Below are positions 32,624 to 45,879 of a DNA stretch of 64,000 nucleotides, piece after piece (the first letter of the stretch is position 1; the number at the start of each line of letters is the position of its first letter). Source of the stretch: Hemileia vastatrix (lineage: Eukaryota; Basidiomycota; Pucciniomycetes; Pucciniales; Zaghouaniaceae); contig JASXTE010000014.1 of the NCBI GenBank assembly GCA_030280995.1, positions 23,098,150-23,162,149 on the forward strand. Direction: 5' to 3'. The translations under genes and the position numbers were made by a program. The notes below the pieces were generated by a model, which was not told the origin of the DNA, ran no database searches, and was given only the letters and a program-made list of their open reading frames with translations.

Positions 32624-32783
32624 AAGTCTTTTTTTTCTGCTTATGGGGAAATAATTAATCAACACAAACAAGGTTATATTTTTTATTTTTCTATTGAATA
32701 AAGAATTTTTCATAATTTATTTCTCTTAGTCTTAAATTTTAAACTTCACCACACAATAATTGGGGGGGACTTGCTAGCAAGTC

Positions 32784-33811
32784 CTTAACTTGAAGTCAGA
32801 TGGAAATCAGATGGAACTCAGACTGAAGTAATACTGAACCTTCACTTGATGTATCACACAAATAATAATGGATCTATATTGAAAACATAGTGAAAGTGTG
32901 AGGATAACTGAATGGAATCCAGAAAAAATCATTCCTTGAGTCTACTCAATGCACAGAATTTTTTGAAGCAACTTATTTAAATAATACTTTATTAAATTAA
33001 GTTGATCAATAAAAATTGATTGAAAATATCACAATTCTTAAATACAATAATTTTATTAAAAACTTTCAGATTAAATATAAAAAAATCAGTGACTTTTTCT
33101 ATTACCTACAACTTTTTTTACAGAATTGAAAACTATGTTTCAGCTAATATTTTATGGCAGTGAACTCTGTTCTTTGCCCAAAGAACAGAGTTCATCCTGC
33201 TAATTTCACACTCTGTTTGCATAAATCCCCATCCCTTTCAACTCTACCAACACATGCTTTTCTTCCCTCCCCACCCTTTTTACTACCCTCCCAGCCCCAT
33301 TGTATGCCATCCTCTTTTGATCCCTATTTCACCCCTCTCAACCTCTCCCTGATCCTTTTCTTCATTCAAAATTCCTTGGAAACCCTTAATCTTTCCTTCC
33401 AACTCTTTCCCAACCTTTTTGCTACCCCATATACCCTTCCTCACCCCTCTCTCCAGCCTCCTCAACCCTTGTAGCCCCATTCCTCCCCTATACCTTGCCT
33501 CCGCATTCCTTGAACCCCAATTTACTCCCTTTCAACTCAGTCCCTATTTCTGTATATAAAAATAAAGTATTAGGGATGAATGGGGAGGTAAGCAAACTGG
33601 AAGAAGAGAAGTGGAGAGGGGTAGAAAGTGTTAAAGAGGGAGAGGAAAATGTGGATAGGGGTTGAAAATGATGATGAAGAGAGTGAAAAGATTGGGGAGA
33701 AAGATGAGGTGAGGATAAAGGAATACTTCAAAGGGAAAAGAGTGGGGTATTCCTGAGAGGGAGTAAAAAAGACAATAAAAGAAGATAGTAATACAAAATA
33801 AATACACAAAA
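32784..33811. other. Intergenic segment with a polypyrimidine block
   Basis: 32,784-32,950 may be the outer part of the palindromic repeat. 33,220-33,550 is pyrimidine-rich and 33,570-33,780 purine-rich on the plus strand. No gene is recognised; ORFs here follow the strand composition. Confidence 0.5.
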
Positions 33812-35312
33812 TGTCAGCCTGTATATCTCCAGGACTGAGTAAAAAGTACTTATAAGTTATGTTAAACACATGAACTATACATGGGAATAATAAATAAGAG
33901 TACACAAATAGTATACATAAGTAAAATTATGATAATACACAAAAAATGCCATTATAACACCTTATATACACGCATATATCCACCTTTTATAGGTCTTATG
34001 TACTTAATATTAAGTTGGAATATGTTAGGGTAATCTTAAGAACCTTAAGTATAAGGCTGCATAATTTTTAAGTACACTTAAGGCTGTTATATTCATTGTT
34101 TTATGCAAAAAACAAGAAATGCGCTTTATTTCACTTAAAAGTTGACTATATGCGCTATAAAATTGAGAATATCAAAATTGCGCTTTGACAGATCAATTGG
34201 GCTCATTTAGAACTATTGATTTGGCTATTTAAATGCATAAAAATAACACTTTTCAAATTTGGTGTTTTTTATGCCAGAAATGGCTTCTGTGTACTGGCCA
34301 CATACTGCCTGCTTTTTTCCCGTGTGAATAGCTTCATTTTTAGCAAAGTTAGCTTTTTCACACTATAATTACCCCACATTCTACGCCCACTGTGGGGAAA
34401 CACGCTAAAATAGGCGACAGGCACTTATTTAGTGTCCTAGCTTAATTAATAATGCATTGACCCTGTTTATATGCACTAATTTCATTAATAACCTCACTCT
34501 TGGCACTTTATTTCATCACCACGCTTAAATTCGCCTAATTTTAGTCAAGGATTTACCCGTTCAAGCGCCTGCCAAGAACTGCATGTAGTTACCCCACATC
34601 TCACGCTCTTTTTTAAGTTTTTGGATGGTTTCTCAGTCAATTTTGGTTATTTTTGAATGGGAATTTCACGTAGTATAATGTCAGGATTAGCCCCATTATT
34701 TCTACAGTCAATCCCCCTTATTATTAAGCTATTATTAACCTTAAAAAGTCTCCTTTAGTCCTTAATATTATTGTTTTATACGCATATACTCTCTTTTTGT
34801 CTTTTTCTTTAATTTTGATGGATTTCCCTTATTATTTCAGGATTTTGGCGGTTATTACTCTTCTAATTATGTCATAGGTCACTGGGAATGTTGATGGGAA
34901 TGTCTGTTAGTTGTTTAGAGGCGTTATTAACTGTGTATTGGGTGGTACATCAAGGGAATCATTGGGGAACTCAGTGTGTATAAAAGGAGGAGGTTTTTGG
35001 GTTGTATTTCTTCATTCTTTATCATTACAATTCAATCAATATAACCAAACCAATTACAATACATATCAATTAGTACTTTTATAAGACTTTTGAATAGTAT
35101 CTGAATTTATATAATTTATTTTTCTACCAACTATAAAGATTGTAAGCCATATATAAGAATAGTGAGAATTATATTACTGAGACCTCTATATTTGATTATA
35201 TTTTACAACTTAGTGGATTAAAACTACAGTATTCATATAGGACCATTAAAATCTTCTAGACAACTGACTATTCAAGCTAGTTCATGTCCTTGTACTTGAT
35301 CTTAGCCTGACA
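33812..35312 (+). repeat. 5' LTR of element C2
   Basis: 1501 bp, TGTCAGCCTGTATATCTCC to ttagcctgaca, with the same promoter-like gtgtataaaaggagg box as C1. Confidence 0.96.
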
Positions 35313-35981
35313 ATTGGGGACCTTTCCTCAAGAATTCTGTTATAATCCTGTAAGTGAAATTTTCAAGAGAAGGTGCACGTAAATAATATCCCTATAGAAA
35401 TATTTGGATAATTACAACAGGTTGGGGTCACTTATATAGTGATTTCAGAAAAAGAAGCCCTGTTATATTATAAAATTGTGATATTTAATCAACAATTTTA
35501 CCACTAATTTAACTTATAATTGTTATTAGTGGGTCTGTCAATAGACCAATTAAATTTGAGATCTTTGCAGATAAAATTTTTACCACTAATTTAACATATA
35601 ATTGTTCTTAGTGGGAGTCTGTCAATAGACCAATTAAATTTGTGATCTTTGCAGATAATAAACCAATTAAACTGATTAATTGTTTTCTTTTAACAGGACT
35701 CTTAATCTTTTCTTTTATTGGTTTGTAAAATTCATTAAATATTTAGAAAGAATCATACTGACAGTTGTTTTCTTTTGAATATAAAAACACGGCTACATAT
35801 TGTAGACCAGTTAAATCAAGTGACCACATAAAAGCATATTTGACTTTTGGCACTTAAAATATTCACTTCATACCAATAAGTAAGCAATAAAATTGTCTTC
35901 AGTGGTATTGATAAATACTGATAAAACTCCTTTTTGAAGTTTTCATATCTAAACTTTCAATTCTTTAAATTCCACGTAAAA
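35313..35981 (+). other. Leader of C2 with duplicated hairpin and candidate intron
   Basis: Same organisation as C1: a candidate PBS region (attggggacc), the tandem duplication at 35,498-35,656, donor GTAAGT at 35,350 and acceptor ttttcttttaacag ending 35,696 (347 nt). Confidence 0.6.
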
Positions 35982-38900
35982 ATGTGTGACAACAATGACA
36001 TTGTAAGTAATAAGGTAAAAACTTATAACTTAAGACCTAGAGCTGAAAGACCTGTTACAGGACATTCAAATGGAGGGCCAGGACTCTCCCATAATCAACA
36101 ACACTCCTTCAATGTCTCTGGAGGAAAGGGAAAAGCTTTTAAAGCAGGTTTCAATAAAGAAAACAAAAAATACTTTACAAGAACAAGTTCACTCCCTATC
36201 CACCCTACTGAACACCTTGACAATAAGAGTCAACAATATAGTGGACCAGATCAACAATCTGGAAAAGAGAGCAGCTCAAGGTTTCATAGAAGTCAACCAA
36301 GCTCTAGTGGACATAAAGACTCAACCACCAACAGTGGCACCCAACAATTCCATAGCAACACCTCCAGCCCAAGAGGAGGACCAAAAAATTACAGTAAGCA
36401 AATGGAAATGGGATTGGTACGCCCAAAACTACAACAATCCTCAACAGCAGGGCTCCAGCAGTCACCCTTACAGGGGAAAGGCAAGGAGAGGCAGGGGAAG
36501 TGGGATAAGACCTTGGTGAGTCATCCAACTTCTTATGATCAATTATATCAACCTGAAAATAAATTACTTATAGGTAATGAGATTGATAAGGAAATATTGG
36601 ATATTATTGATAAGGATTTAAAGGATTATTCATTTGAACAGAATATGTTAAACTTGTCTTTACATGAGGACAATGTAAATAGTTTTATTGATCACCAGGA
36701 AAAAACTATTAATATAAAAATGGAATCAAATGAATTAAATCTTGACCCTGAAAATGAGTCTTCTGAATAGGACACGGAAAAAATAGAATATTTTTTAAAA
36801 GAGAATCCAATGGAATCAAAAATAATAAGTAAATTATTATTAAGAATTGAAAAATTGGAAGAGTTCTCAAAAGAGTCAAACATTAATACAGAAAATGTAT
36901 TATTACAGCTAACACAATCATTGAGTACCACAGCCAATAAATTAAAAATTATTGAAAATTCAAATAATGAATTAATCAATGAGAATAAAAGATTAAAATC
37001 TGAGATTAGAAATTTAGAAAGTAAATTAGAACACTCTCAGAATATTATGGCTACCATAGAGGGACGTGTAAAATTGTCTTTTTCAAATGTAAATGATACT
37101 TTGACTCAAGTACCTGTAATAAAAGATAGGTTACAAAGAGTAGAAATTGAAGTAGCTAACATTTTGAAAAATACTGAAACAATAAAGGATAATACCTCTT
37201 ATGTAGAAAGAGTACCAGTTTTTATGAAACACTCTGAGGATAAACCAATGATGGAACATGAACATAGTGTCATGGGCTCTGAGAATATAAAATCAGTAAA
37301 AGATGAAATAAATGATCATCTTTCTAAAGTAAGTGAATTACTCAATATTCCTCAGGTTAGGGAAGCAAAAACTAGCCAAAAGAACTGGCCTAAGTTAGAT
37401 CAGTACCCTTCTTTTGACGGGGATTCAAAATCTGATTGGCAACAATTCATACAAAGAATTGATAACCTAAAATTTTCATACAAATTACCTGATGAAGAAA
37501 TTACTTCAAAGTTAATATCTTTATTTACAGATGTGGCCTTATTATGGTTTGAATCTGTATTGAGTGAGGGAATTAATTACTCCTGGAATGAATGGAAGGC
37601 ACTAATTGAAAGGCAATTTGGTGGCCCAAAATTTAGAATCACTCAACAAAGACTGTATGAAAGGGCCAGATATAATCCAAATGCTGGAGAAAAACCCATG
37701 GTCTTCTTAATGAATTTAATAAAAATCATGAAAGCTATGGATCCAAAAATGAATTATGAAGAGTGGAAAGAAAAAATAATATACAAATTGCCTATATCAG
37801 TTAGAGACATTATTGTTGCTAGAACTGAAACTGTCAGAGACACCTCTGGATTCATTAATATATGCAATGAGATATTATTAAACCACAAATATGAAACCAA
37901 GTATAGTAATTACAGACAAAGTGTTGACGTGGTAAAACCTACTACAAGTAAGTTACCAGTGGAAAAGAAAAAACCTTCAGCTCCCCTTGTCCCTAAGAGA
38001 CAAGAAAATAACACTTGTTACAAATGTAATGAACCTTGGGTTAAAGGTCATACGTGTAAGAAAAGAATAAATGTTATTGAAACCTCACAGAATTCTGAAC
38101 CTAGTAATCATGAAGATGAGAATGTGGAATCCAGTGAGGATTGCAAGAGTAACATATCTTACAGTGATGATGAAAATGAGATATTTGTATTAGAACAGGA
38201 TATAATGTTCCTGAATGATGCTATACCTCATACAGACACATCTTTAACTTCTATAGAGGAAGCTGAAATAATTAAAGATGTATCTCATGATACTTACAAA
38301 ATAACACCTATCAGAGCACCTATTATCATATGTGGAAAAGAAATGAATGCCATTCTTGACACTGGGGCTGCAGGTAGTGTAGTTTCACTTAATGCATTAA
38401 TGAAACTTGATAGTAAGTACCAGGAAAAACTAGAACCTGTTCAGACAAAGAACTGGAGGGGTTTTGGTTCAGTATTAAATCCAATTGGCAAATACAAAAC
38501 TGCTGTATTCTTTAAATATAATAATGGATATGTTAGAGCAGTTTGTGAATTTGTAGTAATGGATAATAATAATTGTAGTGATTGGTTTATTATTGGCAAT
38601 GATTTATTGACAAAATTTGGCATTAAACTAGATCCTGCAAACAGTTGTTTCACCATAGGGGTGAATGGTAAAAGAAAATTCAAAATATGTTCTGAAAATT
38701 CAGTATATACCATTTCTCCTAGAGAAGAACAACTGCAAGGTGGAAGAACCACAAATGAAGTGGGTGAATTGGAAAATGAAATCCAAAAGGCCTCTTTCAG
38801 TCCTCAACTCTCAAAAATTGAACAAGAAGATATTTTGAGATTGATTAAATCATATCCTATGGCATTTGCTCATGGCTCAAATGAACTAGGATTGGTCAAA

Positions 38901-41855
38901 GACCATGAGATGAAAATCTCTTTAAGCTGTGATCTGGATAATATTCCTGGCAGTTTAAAAAAGAAACCTTACCCAGCATCTCCTGCAAAAAGGAAAGATA
39001 TTGAAGACAATATAAAATTGCTGTTGGAAATGGGTATTGTTGAAAAAGTGGACACAACACCTAAGTATTGTGTCATTTCACCAGTATTAATCTCTTATGA
39101 AAAAGATAAGGCAAGATTATGCGGTGATTATAGAGCTCTGAATACATATACAGTAGATGATATTTACCCTCTACCAAGGATAGCTTCTATCCATGCTACC
39201 TTACAAGGAGCAAAATATATTTCCTGTCTGGATGGGAACAAGGGTTACCACCAGATTCCTGTGGAAAGAAATTCTCAAAATTACTTATTAATAACCACAC
39301 ATATGGGTATATATAAGTATGTGAGAATGCCATTTGGCCCAAAGAATGCCCCTTCAGTCTTCCAAAAATTGATGGATAGTGTTTTTCATCAGGAAATGGT
39401 TGAAGGATGGCTATTGGTCTATATTGATGACATCATAGTGTTTTCAAAAACATATGATGAACATTTAAATCACCTGAAAAGAGTCTTTCAAAAAATGGAT
39501 GAAATTAATATGACTATTGCATTAAAGAAATGTAAGTTTGGATTTCAATCCTTGAAAGTACTTGGACATGTTGTATCTGGATTACAAATTTGTGTTGACC
39601 AGAATAAAGTGGCAGCAATTAAAAACATTGGGATACCTAAAAATGTAAAAGAGGTTCAAAGTTTTTTGGGTATGTGTGGATATTATAGACAATATATTAA
39701 AAATTACCAATCCATTGCAGCCCCTTTAACAACATTAATCAGGAAGAATGAAGCTTTCATTTGGAATAATGAAAGACAGCACGCCTTTAACAAATTAAAG
39801 GAATGTTTAATGTCAGCTCCAATATTGGGACTGCCAGATTTCACCCTACCTTTTATCTTGTACACTGATGCAAGTTTCATAGGTTTGGGTGCTGCTTTAC
39901 AGCAAAAACAGATAATAAATGGAAAATTATCTGAAGTAGTTATCTGTTATATATCCAGAACCTTAAGAAAAACAGAATTAAGGTATGGTGCCACACAGCT
40001 AGAATGTTTAGCCGTGGTGTGGGCTTTGGAGAAACTTCATTACTATCTGGAAGACCAGAAGTTTGAACTTATAACAGATTGCAGTGCAGTAAAATCATTA
40101 CTAAACATGAAAACACCTAATAAGCACATGTTTAGATGGCAACTAGCTGTACAAGAGTACAGAGGAAGAATGACAATCACTCACAGAGCAGGAACATTGC
40201 ATTCAAATGTGGATTTATTATCCAGAAGTCCTTTGCCAAATGATGCTGACAACCCAGCTTATGTACCTGAAAATGAGGTTATACATATATTTGGGATTTA
40301 TATAGTGGATTTAGAAGAAGAGTTTATGCAAACTATATTGGAAAATTATTCATCTGATAAAGATTTGTCTAAACTATCTACCATTCTTAATGATCCAACA
40401 AATGCCTCCATGAGTGCATTAATTAAAACCTTGCCTCCAAAGTATAAAAATGCGTTGGAAAAAGGTAAACTATCAATTGAAGATGGATATATATATTACA
40501 GGAAAAAGTTAAGCAATGTAATAGTAATACCACCTTCTATGAAAGAGTTAATGTTGAGTACTTGTCATGATGACATCTTAGCTGGTCATTTTGACTTTAA
40601 CAAAACATTAACCAGAGTTAAAAATACAGCCTGGTGGATAAACATGAAAGAGGATGTACAAAAATACATTGAAACATGTGACTCTTGTCAGAAATCTAAA
40701 AGATTAACTGGGAAGAGAGCTGGGTTGTTACAACAAATAGAGCAGCCAAAAGCTCCATGGGAAATTATAAACATGGATTTTGTAACTGGCTTGCCATTAG
40801 CAGGAAAAGAAAGTTTCAATTCTTGCTGGGTAATAGTGGATAGATTAACAAAAATGTGTAAGTTTATTCCTACCCATAAAGAGGTATCTGCAAAAGACTT
40901 GGCATTACTATGGTGGACTCAGATGATGAATACTGCTGGGTTCCCCAAAGCCATAATCTCTGACAGAGATCCTAAATTTACTTCAGAGTTCTGGACATCT
41001 TTGATGGAAGTATCAGGTTGTCAATTAAAATTGTCTACAGCACACCATCCACAAACTGATGGGCTGGCTGAGAGAATGATACAAACTCTAGAAGACATGA
41101 TCAGAAGATATTGTGCCTTTGGATTAGAATACAAAGACAATGAGAAATTCACACATGACTGGGTAACATTAATTCCTGGCCTTGAATTTGCTTATAACAG
41201 CACAACTCATTCTGTAACAGAGAAGAAACCATTTGAACTCTGGCTGGGATATGTACCAAATACCCCAGTAAATCATTTAAATAAACTACCAAGGCTGGAT
41301 ATACACCCTGGCACTAAATCCTTTATTCATATGCAACAAATGTGTAGAAAGCATGCGGAAGAATGCATCCAAAAAGCATTTGAATATGAAAAGAAAAGGT
41401 GGGACAAATCTCATAAAGAATTTGAATTTAAAAAGGGAGATGAAGTCCTCATATCAACACTACATTTTAACTTACAAGGTAATGTTAAATTAAAGGATCC
41501 CTTTGTAGGACCTTTTGTAGTAAATAAAATGGTTGGGAATAATGCAGTGGAAGTCATATTATATGCTCCATATGATAGGAAACATCCAGTTTTCCCTATC
41601 TCATTATTGAAACCTTACCATGCAAATGATCCTGACTTATTTCCAAAAAGAAGGGGAAGGCCTAAAAAGCAACCTGAAGAAATCGTGGAAAAAGCAGAGA
41701 TTAAAAAAATACTCAAGAAAAGAATCCTTACTAAAGAAAAAGGAACTGAGTATTTACTAAGATTTAAAGGGAAATCAAATGAATTTGATAAATGGATACC
41801 TGAAAAAGAAATTTCTAATTTATCCACCCTTCTTAAAAAATTTAAACAGAAATAA
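35982..41855 (+). CDS. C2 gag-pol long frame, interrupted by one TAG
   Basis: From ATG 35,982 the frame runs to 41,855 (about 1957 codons) with a single in-frame TAG at 36,768-36,770, where C1 has TTG. Downstream, 36,810-41,855 is uninterrupted: coiled coil (about 36,820-37,140), capsid-like domain (37,376-37,900), zinc knuckle CYKCNEPWVKGHTC (about 38,015), retropepsin ILDTGAAGSVV (about 38,355), RT with YIDD (about 39,420), RNase H, integrase (HHCC about 40,564-40,700; D,D,E core about 40,770-41,090) and chromodomain-like tail (41,700-41,840). RT, RNase H and integrase are fused without a break, unlike C1. If the N-terminal part is really encoded by the overlapping frame and entered otherwise, the TAG might lie in untranslated or spliced-out sequence; if not, it blocks pol synthesis. 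Confidence 0.88.
36003..36060 (+). other. Candidate 58-nt intron in the 5' part of C2 gag
   Basis: GTAAGT...TTACAG at the same position and of the same length as in C1. Removal joins ATG 35,982 in frame with the short ORF at 36,070. Confidence 0.5.
36070..36519 (+). CDS. C2 overlapping Gag-like coiled-coil ORF (149 aa)
   Basis: Same length as the C1 copy with four amino-acid differences (Ser/Thr, Met/Leu, Val/Ile, Thr/Pro) and six silent changes. It ends PW then TGA, where C1 has TAA; both stops overlap a G|GTRAGT donor-like motif. It has the same coiled coil, KWKWDW motif and Arg/Gly-rich end. Confidence 0.7.
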   Translation: MEGQDSPIINNTPSMSLEEREKLLKQVSIKKTKNTLQEQVHSLSTLLNTLTIRVNNIVDQINNLEKRAAQGFIEVNQALVDIKTQPPTVAPNNSIATPPAQEEDQKITVSKWKWDWYAQNYNNPQQQGSSSHPYRGKARRGRGSGIRPW

Positions 41856-42037
41856 ATTTCTGTTCAACCAGCTGAGGGGTTAAAAAACCAGTACTCATAA
41901 TATTTTATTATGTTTTATTTCTTTAAAGTTGAATCTTTAATGCTACAGATTTATTCTCAATACCTGAAAATTACAAATTAAATAAAATAAAATGTATGAC
42001 TTACCATTTTTTTTATTGTTTTTTTTGGGTGGGCGAG

Positions 42038-43538
42038 TGTCAGCCTGTATATCTCCAGGACTGAGTAAAAAGTACTTATAAGTTATGTTAAACACATGAA
42101 CTATACATGGGAATAATAAATAAGAGTACACAAATAGTATACATAAGTAAAATTATGATAATACACAAAAAATGCCATTATAACACCTTATATACACGCA
42201 TATATCCACCTTTTATAGGTCTTATGTACTTAATATTAAGTTGGAATATGTTAGGGTAATCTTAAGAACCTTAAGTATAAGGCTGCATAATTTTTAAGTA
42301 CACTTAAAGCTGTTATATTCATTGTTTTATGCAAAAAACAAGAAATGCGCTTTATTTCACTTAAAAGTTGACTATATGCGCTATAAAATTGAGAATATCA
42401 AAATTGCGCTTTGACAGATCAATTGGGCTCATTTAGAGCTATTGATTTGGCTATTTAAATGCATAAAAATAACACTTTTCAAATTTGGTGTTTTTTATGC
42501 CAGAAATGGCTTCTGTGTACTGGCCACATACTGCCTGCTTTTTTCCCGTGTGAATAGCTTCATTTTTAGCAAAGTTAGCTTTTTCACACTATAATTACCC
42601 CACATTCTATGCCCACTGTGGGGAAACACGCTAAAATAGGCGACAGGCGCTTATTTAGTGTCCTAGCTTAATTAATAATGCATTGACCCTGTTTATATGC
42701 ACTAATTTCATTAATAACCTCACTCTTGGCACTTTATTTCATCACCACGCTTAAATTCGCCTAATTTTAGTCAAGGATTTACCCGTGCAAGCGCCTGCCA
42801 AGAACTGCATGTAGTTACCCCACATCTCACGCTCTTTTTTAAGTTTTTGGATGGTTTCTCAGTCAATTTTGGTTATTTTTGAATGGGAATTTCACGTAGT
42901 ATAATGTCAGGATTAGCCCCATTATTTCTACAGTCAATCCCCCTTATTATTAAGCTATTATTAACCTTAAAAAGTCTCCTTTAGTCCTTAATATTATTGT
43001 TTTATACGCATATACTCTCTTTTTGTCTTTTTCTTTAATTTTGATGGATTTCCCTTATTATTTCAGGATTTTGGCGGTTATTACTCTTCTAATTATGTCA
43101 TAGGTCACTGGGAATGTTGATGGGAATGTCTATTAGTTGTTTAGAGGCGTTATTAACTGTGTATTGGGTGGTACATCAAGGGAATCATTGGGGAACTCAG
43201 TGTGTATAAAAGGAGGAGGTTTTTGGGTTGTATTTCTTCATTCTTTATCATTACAATTCAATCAATATAACCAAACCAATTACAATACATATCAATTAGT
43301 ACTTTTATAAGACTTTTGAATAGTATCTGAATTTATATAATCTATTTTTCTACCAACTATAAAGATTGTAAGCCATATATAAGAATAGTGAGAATTATAT
43401 TACTGAGACCTCTATATTTGATTATATTTTACAACTTAGTGGATTAAAACTACAGTATTCATATAGGACCATTAAAATCTTCTAGACAACTGACTATTCA
43501 AGCTAGTTCACGTCCTTGTACTTGATCTTAGCCTGACA
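42038..43538 (+). repeat. 3' LTR of element C2
   Basis: 1501 bp, preceded by the purine tract gggtgggcgag and followed by CAAAA. It differs from the 5' LTR at about eight positions, several at CpG (for example ctacgccc/ctatgccc and gcactt/gcgctt). Confidence 0.96.
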
Positions 43539-43543
43539 CAAAA

Positions 43544-44189
43544 AATATAAAATATTTTAAAAAGAGTGGGCACAGAAATTCCTTGAATCCTAAAAATCCA
43601 CAACTCCTATACTGTTATTTTCTTCATTTACTTAAATTAAATAAAAATCTTCATTTTAATATTTTGAAAATTTTGAAGAAGAAGGGAAATAAATTTTAAT
43701 AAATATTAATATGAAATTTTTTTTTTACTAGTAAAATATAGTATGTCAATTGAATTTGAAAATTATATGTCTAAGTAAAGTCTTTGTAACATCATTTTTA
43801 AGATTTTTGTGCCTTCTTTAGATATTCTAATGATTTATAATATTCAATATTATCTAGTCATAAAATAAGTATATAATATTTTCAATTCTTGAAAATAATA
43901 CAATAAATAATATAAATGCACATAATAGCCTTTCATGAACAAATTGTCATATTTCAAATTATAGTTTCTAAATGTATTTCTGGCCAAAGAAACTTATATA
44001 ATAATGTCAGATGGTATCTTGCAGGATCTATACATTGTTGTTCTTTTTTTAAATTGCAAAGAAACTGCTTAAATAGTTTAAAATATGTATTTTTCAGATT
44101 AATTTGGGTGTGGTCTGCACTGTATTAAAATTTCTATAAAAAAACCTCATTCTTCATATCTCAAGATTTGTTCAAAGTATTATTACCTA
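43544..44189. other. AT-rich intergenic DNA, nothing recognised
   Basis: A short frame at 43,916-44,128 has no recognisable content. No other structure was seen. Confidence 0.5.
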
Positions 44190-44355
44190 TGCTTCATTAA
44201 ATGTTCAAGTTGTATTCAAATTGAGTTCACCAGAATGTCAATATTTTTTCTTGGTGGTTTCATCACTAATTCAATGTGGGCTCAAAAAGATATGAATTAG
44301 GGTTCAAGGCTGCAGACTTGCTAGCAAGTCCACTTCCCATATTGTGTGGTGCTTG
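44190..44355. repeat. Dispersed repeat with 16-bp palindrome, copy 3
   Basis: It is similar to 30,895-31,044, including the palindrome GACTTGCTAGCAAGTC (44,315-44,330) and the following cccatattgtgtggtg. No matching right end was found downstream before 48.2 kb. Confidence 0.75.
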
Positions 44356-45879
44356 TTACAGAAAAAGAATAAGCGCAAATTTAAATCATGAAGTTGGAGT
44401 CTCATGAAAAAACTGCAAAATGTGAACTAATTTTTGAGGAAAAGAAGTGGTTTCATTCACAATCAAAGGAAGAAAATACTTAGAAATTGAGAAAGATTGT
44501 TTAGATTTGGAGAGGGAGGATGATGAAAAATTCAAAAATAATCAGTTTTAATTGGAAAATTCCAAAATTTATTTACAAGACAATGAATTTTAAATAAAGC
44601 AACTAAATGCTGAAAAATCAAAAAACTTGTTAGAATAGTCTTCAATACTAGATGAGGTACTCATTTAAAATATTCTGGAGAAAAAAAACTTGAAATATAC
44701 TTTGGTTGTTAGAGAAAATGGATCTAAGTAGACCAGGAATATTTATGGAAACAAAGTATGCAAGTTTATTTTAGCAAGAAATTAACCTGATGTTTAATAT
44801 ATTATGGGGTTCAGACCACCAAGTTATTTCTAAGTGAAAAAAATTTATGTCAAAATTTTTTTTTTGGAAATAACCTCCCCTGCTATTTACAATAACAGGG
44901 GGTGGGGATTGCCATTCTTTTTTTCTAAGTCAGAAAAAAATTTATGACAAAAAAATGGCAATACCCTCCCCTGTGTTTTATTGAAGTATGGGAATAGGTT
45001 GCCAAAATTTATTTTGATTGTATAAATTAACATGTAAAAGAGTATTATAAGATATTTAAAAAACCTAAATTAATGAAAATTCAAGTAAAAATTTGAGTGG
45101 AAAAAGTCTGTTACTGAATTCAATGAAATCAAACACAAATGTATACATGAAACTCATGATAAAAATAAATTTCCTCATGATTACCATTATACAAAACGCG
45201 GCCTGATGGCTCATTAATTTAGGTAAGTAGAGTATCATATATGACTTGCAAAATGTTAATTATTGAAATAAAAAAAAAATTCAACCTATATTACACCCCA
45301 TACATTTTTTCTGCCTAAAATTTTTTGTTTTACCTCACCTTTTCCTCTTACCTTATCAATCCTATTGGCCAGCTCCCTATTTATTTGAAAAGAAAATTTG
45401 ATGAAACTTACTTAAAAAGTAAAAGGTTCCAAAACAATTCCAAAAATTGTCCAAAAAAGTGCCAAAATAACTTAAAAAAACTTTTAAATACTTTTAAAAT
45501 TTTTACAGATGGTTTCCAAAGGGTTTTGAGTGCTTCTAGATTAATTTAGTGAAATAATTGACCTAAAGTAGCCCGAAAACACCTAAAATTCACTGAGAAA
45601 TGCTTGGAAAATTTTTCTAGAAGGTTTTAACAAAATAAAATACCAAAAGCAGGCCAAAAACTCCTTAAAGTAAGAAAAAATTTATTAGAAGAATTTTCCA
45701 AATAATTTACAAATTATTCTAAAGCAATATAGCAAAAAAAATGGCCAAAAAAGTGATAATGCCTAAAAATGACCAAAAAACACCATAAAGTCAATAAATC
45801 CAGAATAAAATGATAGAGAACAAGAAAAAAAGGAAAAACAGGGGGAAAGGGAAATAAGAATAGATAAATAAGCAATCAA
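44356..45879. other. Intergenic DNA with a duplicated hairpin-like segment
   Basis: 44,827-44,892 and 44,921-44,984 are imperfect direct repeats (tttctaagt...aaaaaaatttatg...cctcccctg). The first ends in an 11-bp stem, CCCCTGCTATT / AATAACAGGGG (44,877-44,887 and 44,891-44,901, one mismatch, 3-nt loop). A gene remnant between the palindromic repeat and the transposase relic cannot be excluded, but no frame is recognisable. Confidence 0.5.

Larger units (their letters stand above)
31006..32783. mobile_element. Palindrome-bounded DNA transposon-like unit
   Basis: The left end (GACTTGCTAGCAAGTC then ccccctatattgcatggtg) and the right end (32,741-32,783, caccacacaataattggggg then GACTTGCTAGCAAGTC) are inverted repeats of one another over about 35 bp. 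tta lies two bases outside each palindrome, compatible with the 3-bp TTA/TWA duplications of PIF/Harbinger elements. Weaker similarity continues outward (ttcaaggtta against ttcaagttaa), so the true termini may lie further out. The interior has the (A7G)n array and a broken trihelix/Myb-like gene, a usual partner of Harbinger transposases. No transposase lies inside, so it is non-autonomous. Confidence 0.55.
33812..43538 (+). mobile_element. Complete Ty3/gypsy element C2, TSD CAAAA
   Basis: The 9727-bp element has two 1501-bp LTRs and perfect CAAAA duplications (33,807-33,811 and 43,539-43,543). I count about eight LTR-LTR differences, so it is older than C1 but still young. Its only obvious coding lesion is one TAG in the long frame (36,768-36,770). 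Its pol is intact where C1 is frameshifted. Confidence 0.97.
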
